The position numbers and the translations under genes were made by a program. From assembly GCA_023458595.1 (NCBI GenBank), contig JAEWYT010000114.1:1-18621 (forward strand): a DNA stretch of 18,621 nt, in the 5' to 3' direction. A model generated the notes under the pieces. It was not told where the DNA came from. It saw nothing but the letters and a program-made list of their open reading frames with translations, and made no database searches. The stretch comes from Pseudomonadota bacterium (lineage in GTDB: Bacteria > Pseudomonadota > Alphaproteobacteria > Rhizobiales > Tepidamorphaceae). Shown one piece after another: positions 17,016 through 18,621 of the stretch. Positions within the stretch are counted from its first letter, which is position 1; each line of letters opens with the position of its first letter.

Positions 17016-17679
17016 TCGCCGGACCATCGATTCGGGAGCGGATCGAGCCGCGGGGCTCGCGCAGCTGCGCGACCTGACGGACGTTTCACGTGAAACAGAA
17101 GAGCGTCTGGATAACTACGCGGACGAACTGCAAAAGTGGAGCAAAGCCAAGAACCTGGTCGGCCCGGAGACGCTCTCCAGCCTGTGGACAAGGCACATAG
17201 CCGACAGTGCACAGGCTGTGGCCTGCGCGCCGGACGCCCTGCGCTGGGTGGACCTCGGCTCGGGCGCCGGCCTGCCGGGGATGATCGTGGCGATCCTCAT
17301 CGCCGGACGATCCGGCGCCGACGTTCGTCTGGTCGAATCACTTTCGGGAAAATGCGCGTTCCTGCGCGCCGCGATCCGCCGCACCGGCGCGCCGGCGACG
17401 GTGCACTGCGAGCGAATCGAGGACTTCGTGGAAGGCTGGCGCGAGCCGGTCGACGCGGTGACGGCGAGGGCCTTGGCGCCCCTGGAGAAGCTGCTCGCGA
17501 TGGCCGCCCCGCTGATCGCGCGCGGCGCCAAGGCCGTTTTCCACAAGGGCCAAGATGTAGAGCGTGAATTGACCGAAGCCGCAACATATTGGAAATTCAG
17601 TTACAGGCTGGTTGCAAGCAGGACCCAGCCGGGCAGCGCCCTCGTCATCGTTGATGACTGTGTGCGCAAAAGCGCCTAA
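16996..17679 (+). CDS. rsmG: 16S rRNA (guanine527-N7)-methyltransferase RsmG (GidB)
   Basis: RsmG methylates N7 of G527 in 16S rRNA using S-adenosylmethionine. The 227-residue protein has the family N-terminal segment DVSRETEERLDNYADELQKWSKAKNLV (29-55) and LWTRHIADS. The SAM-binding loop VDLGSGAGLPG lies at about 85-95, with LVESLSGKCAFLR and VTARALAPLEKLL further on. The start ATG is 20 bp inside the end of mnmG, suggesting coupled translation. The DNA encoding VSRET is the third parS site, so this stretch is read both as protein and as a ParB target. parA begins 31 bp after the stop. Confidence 0.96.
   Translation: MAGRRPDRRTIDSGADRAAGLAQLRDLTDVSRETEERLDNYADELQKWSKAKNLVGPETLSSLWTRHIADSAQAVACAPDALRWVDLGSGAGLPGMIVAILIAGRSGADVRLVESLSGKCAFLRAAIRRTGAPATVHCERIEDFVEGWREPVDAVTARALAPLEKLLAMAAPLIARGAKAVFHKGQDVERELTEAATYWKFSYRLVASRTQPGSALVIVDDCVRKSA
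17082..17097 (+). promoter_or_regulatory. parS: parS site 3, inside rsmG
   Basis: CGTTTCACGTGAAACA matches the consensus at 15 of 16 positions, with a perfect 14-bp palindrome GTTTCACGTGAAAC at 17083-17096. It codes for V-S-R-E-T, the conserved N-terminal segment of RsmG. It is 2 kb from sites 1 and 2 and about 600 bp before parA. Confidence 0.93.
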
Positions 17680-17710
17680 GACCAGCAGACCGTTTCCGGA
17701 GGCCAGCCGA

Positions 17711-18523
17711 ATGTCACCGCGCGTGATCACCATCGCCAACCAGAAGGGCGGGGTCGGGAAGACGACCACGACCATCAATCTGGGCACCGCTCTCGCCGCC
17801 ATCGGCGAGCGGGTGCTCGTCGTCGACCTCGATCCGCAGGGCAACGCCTCCACGGGTCTGGGTATCGACCGCAACATGCGCGACCGGTCGATCTACGACG
17901 TGCTGGTCGGCGAGAGGACGCTGGCGGACGGCGTCATGGAAACCGCGGTGCCGCGGCTCTCCCTGGTGCCCTCGACGCTCGACCTCCTCGGCTTCGAGCA
18001 GGAGATCATGGGCGCGCGCGACCGCTCCTACCGGCTGCGCAACGCGATCCGGCATCCCTTCGGCCCGCACTTGCAGGACCGCAGCGACGATTTCGGCATC
18101 GACTACGTGCTCGTCGACTGCCCGCCGTCGCTGAACCTGTTGACGATCAATGCGCTGAGCGCGGCGAATTCGGTGCTGGTGCCGCTGCAATGCGAGTTCT
18201 TCGCGCTGGAGGGCCTGAGCCAGCTCCTGCAGACAGTGGAGCACGTGAAACAGTCGCTCAATCCAGAACTGTCGATCCACGGTATCGTGCTCACCATGTT
18301 CGATCGGCGCAACAACCTGTCCAGCCAGGTGGTCGACGACGTGCGGCGGCACATGGGCTCGAACGTCTATGAGACGGTGATCCCGCGCAACGTGCGCGTT
18401 TCCGAGGCGCCGTCCTTCGGCAAGCCGGTGCTGCTCTACGACATGCATTGCACCGGCAGCCAGGCCTATATTCGACTCGCCTCCGAAATAATCCAGCGCG
18501 AGCGGCGGCTCCGGGCTGCCTGA
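17711..18523 (+). CDS. parA: Chromosome partitioning ATPase ParA (Soj)
   Basis: ParA binds DNA non-specifically as an ATP dimer and pulls ParB–parS complexes apart during chromosome segregation. This 270-residue protein begins MSPRVITIANQKGGVGKTTTT, with the deviant Walker A KGGVGKTT at 12-19 and the signature Lys12. Walker A' follows as VLVVDLDPQGNAS (Asp39, Asp41), and Walker B as YVLVDCPPSLNLLT. MFDRRNNLSSQVVDDVR and VIPRNVRVSEAPSFGKPV are typical of the chromosomal ParA family. The ATG at 17711 has a strong ribosome site, GGAGG, 8 nt upstream. A longer upstream start within the end of rsmG was rejected. A degenerate parS lies in the second half. parB appears to start 39 bp downstream. Confidence 0.98.
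   Translation: MSPRVITIANQKGGVGKTTTTINLGTALAAIGERVLVVDLDPQGNASTGLGIDRNMRDRSIYDVLVGERTLADGVMETAVPRLSLVPSTLDLLGFEQEIMGARDRSYRLRNAIRHPFGPHLQDRSDDFGIDYVLVDCPPSLNLLTINALSAANSVLVPLQCEFFALEGLSQLLQTVEHVKQSLNPELSIHGIVLTMFDRRNNLSSQVVDDVRRHMGSNVYETVIPRNVRVSEAPSFGKPVLLYDMHCTGSQAYIRLASEIIQRERRLRAA
18237..18252 (+). promoter_or_regulatory. parS: Degenerate parS-like site inside parA
   Basis: TGGAGCACGTGAAACA keeps the CACGTGAAACA half of the consensus and differs at three bases of the left arm (13 of 16). It codes for E-H-V-K-Q in parA. It may be a weak ParB site or coincidence. Confidence 0.4.
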
Positions 18524-18538
18524 CCTTGACGTAAACGT

Positions 18539-18553
18539 GAATCGATTCGAGTC
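18539..18553. promoter_or_regulatory. Three back-to-back GANTC (CcrM) sites before parB
   Basis: GAATC (18539-18543), GATTC (18544-18548) and GAGTC (18549-18553) abut with no spacer. They lie in the 39-bp gap between parA and parB, after a TTGACG hexamer (18526-18531) that could be a -35 element. No good -10 is visible. GcrA-dependent promoters often carry methylated GANTC near or between the core elements, so a cell-cycle-timed parB promoter is plausible. Confidence 0.65.
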
Positions 18554-18562
18554 CGCAACGAA

Positions 18563-18621
18563 ATGAATACGGTGAAGAAAACAGCAGAGGGCGGGGCCGG
18601 TCCCGCGGGGCCGTCGCGGCG
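18563..18621 (+). CDS. parB: ParB N-terminus (partial, truncated by window end)
   Basis: An ATG at 18563 opens a frame reading MNTVKKTAEGGAGPAGPSR to the end of the window with no stop. A short, basic, G/A-rich N-terminus ending in R is what precedes the LGRGLAALI motif of chromosomal ParB, and parB almost always follows parA. Only 19 residues are visible and none is diagnostic, so the call rests mainly on context. No strong Shine-Dalgarno is seen upstream. Confidence 0.6.
   Translation, partial: MNTVKKTAEGGAGPAGPSR

Noticed and set aside
17183..17191. DnaA-box-like TTGTCCACA on the minus strand inside rsmG
   Set aside because: It is one mismatch from consensus but lies in the codons for the conserved LWTRH segment, with no other origin signals nearby.
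18526..18554. Classical sigma70 promoter for parB
   Set aside because: TTGACG is a good -35, but no -10 hexamer lies at 16-18 bp. Only the GANTC array is reported.

Overview
The window is a high-GC chromosomal segment that looks alphaproteobacterial, most likely Hyphomicrobiales (Rhizobiales). The evidence is gene content and order: Smr–mltA–timA, fxsA, secB, dnaQ–coaE–aroE–maf–ppsR, hemE–hemJ–rho, mnmE–mnmG–rsmG–parA–parB. This is the conserved neighbourhood of the alphaproteobacterial chromosome origin. I see no tRNA, rRNA, CRISPR array, transposase, integrase or phage gene, and nearly all the DNA is coding.

Left arm (about 150-8090). A leftward block encodes a HTH regulator, an Smr-domain protein, the lytic transglycosylase MltA and the membrane-anchored Tim44-like protein TimA, with short overlaps or gaps throughout. 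A divergent rightward pair follows, fxsA and secB. Next is a second leftward block: DNA polymerase III epsilon (dnaQ), dephospho-CoA kinase (coaE), shikimate dehydrogenase (aroE), a Maf nucleotide pyrophosphatase and the PEP synthase/PPDK regulator PpsR. Three of its junctions (ppsR/maf, maf/aroE, aroE/coaE) overlap. The left edge holds a 26-bp inverted repeat.

Centre (8091-8464). The largest gene-free stretch lies between ppsR and hemE. It contains a perfect CtrA box (TTAA-N7-TTAA), a second near-perfect one, repeated ATCGTTAA units, DnaA-box-like 9-mers and a tight cluster of GANTC (CcrM) sites. Together with its position beside hemE, as in Caulobacter and Sinorhizobium, this makes it the probable replication origin.

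Right arm (8465-18621). hemE and hemJ (haem synthesis) overlap and are followed by rho, which has a candidate promoter, a leader and a strong intrinsic terminator. A leftward yyaL/SPATA20-like thioredoxin-fold gene comes next. The rightward mnmE–mnmG–rsmG–parA–parB run (tRNA and rRNA modification, then chromosome partitioning) follows, with parB cut by the window edge. Two parS sites lie between mnmE and mnmG, one lies inside rsmG, and a weaker one lies inside parA. All are about 7-10 kb from the proposed origin.

Functionally, the window couples an origin (DnaA, CtrA and CcrM signals) to a ParABS centromere. Most genes point away from the origin, so they are co-directional with the forks. The most notable features are the origin module, the two parS sites that each carry a CcrM site at the same off-consensus position, and three back-to-back GANTC sites just before parB. 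These are inferences from sequence and none has been tested here.
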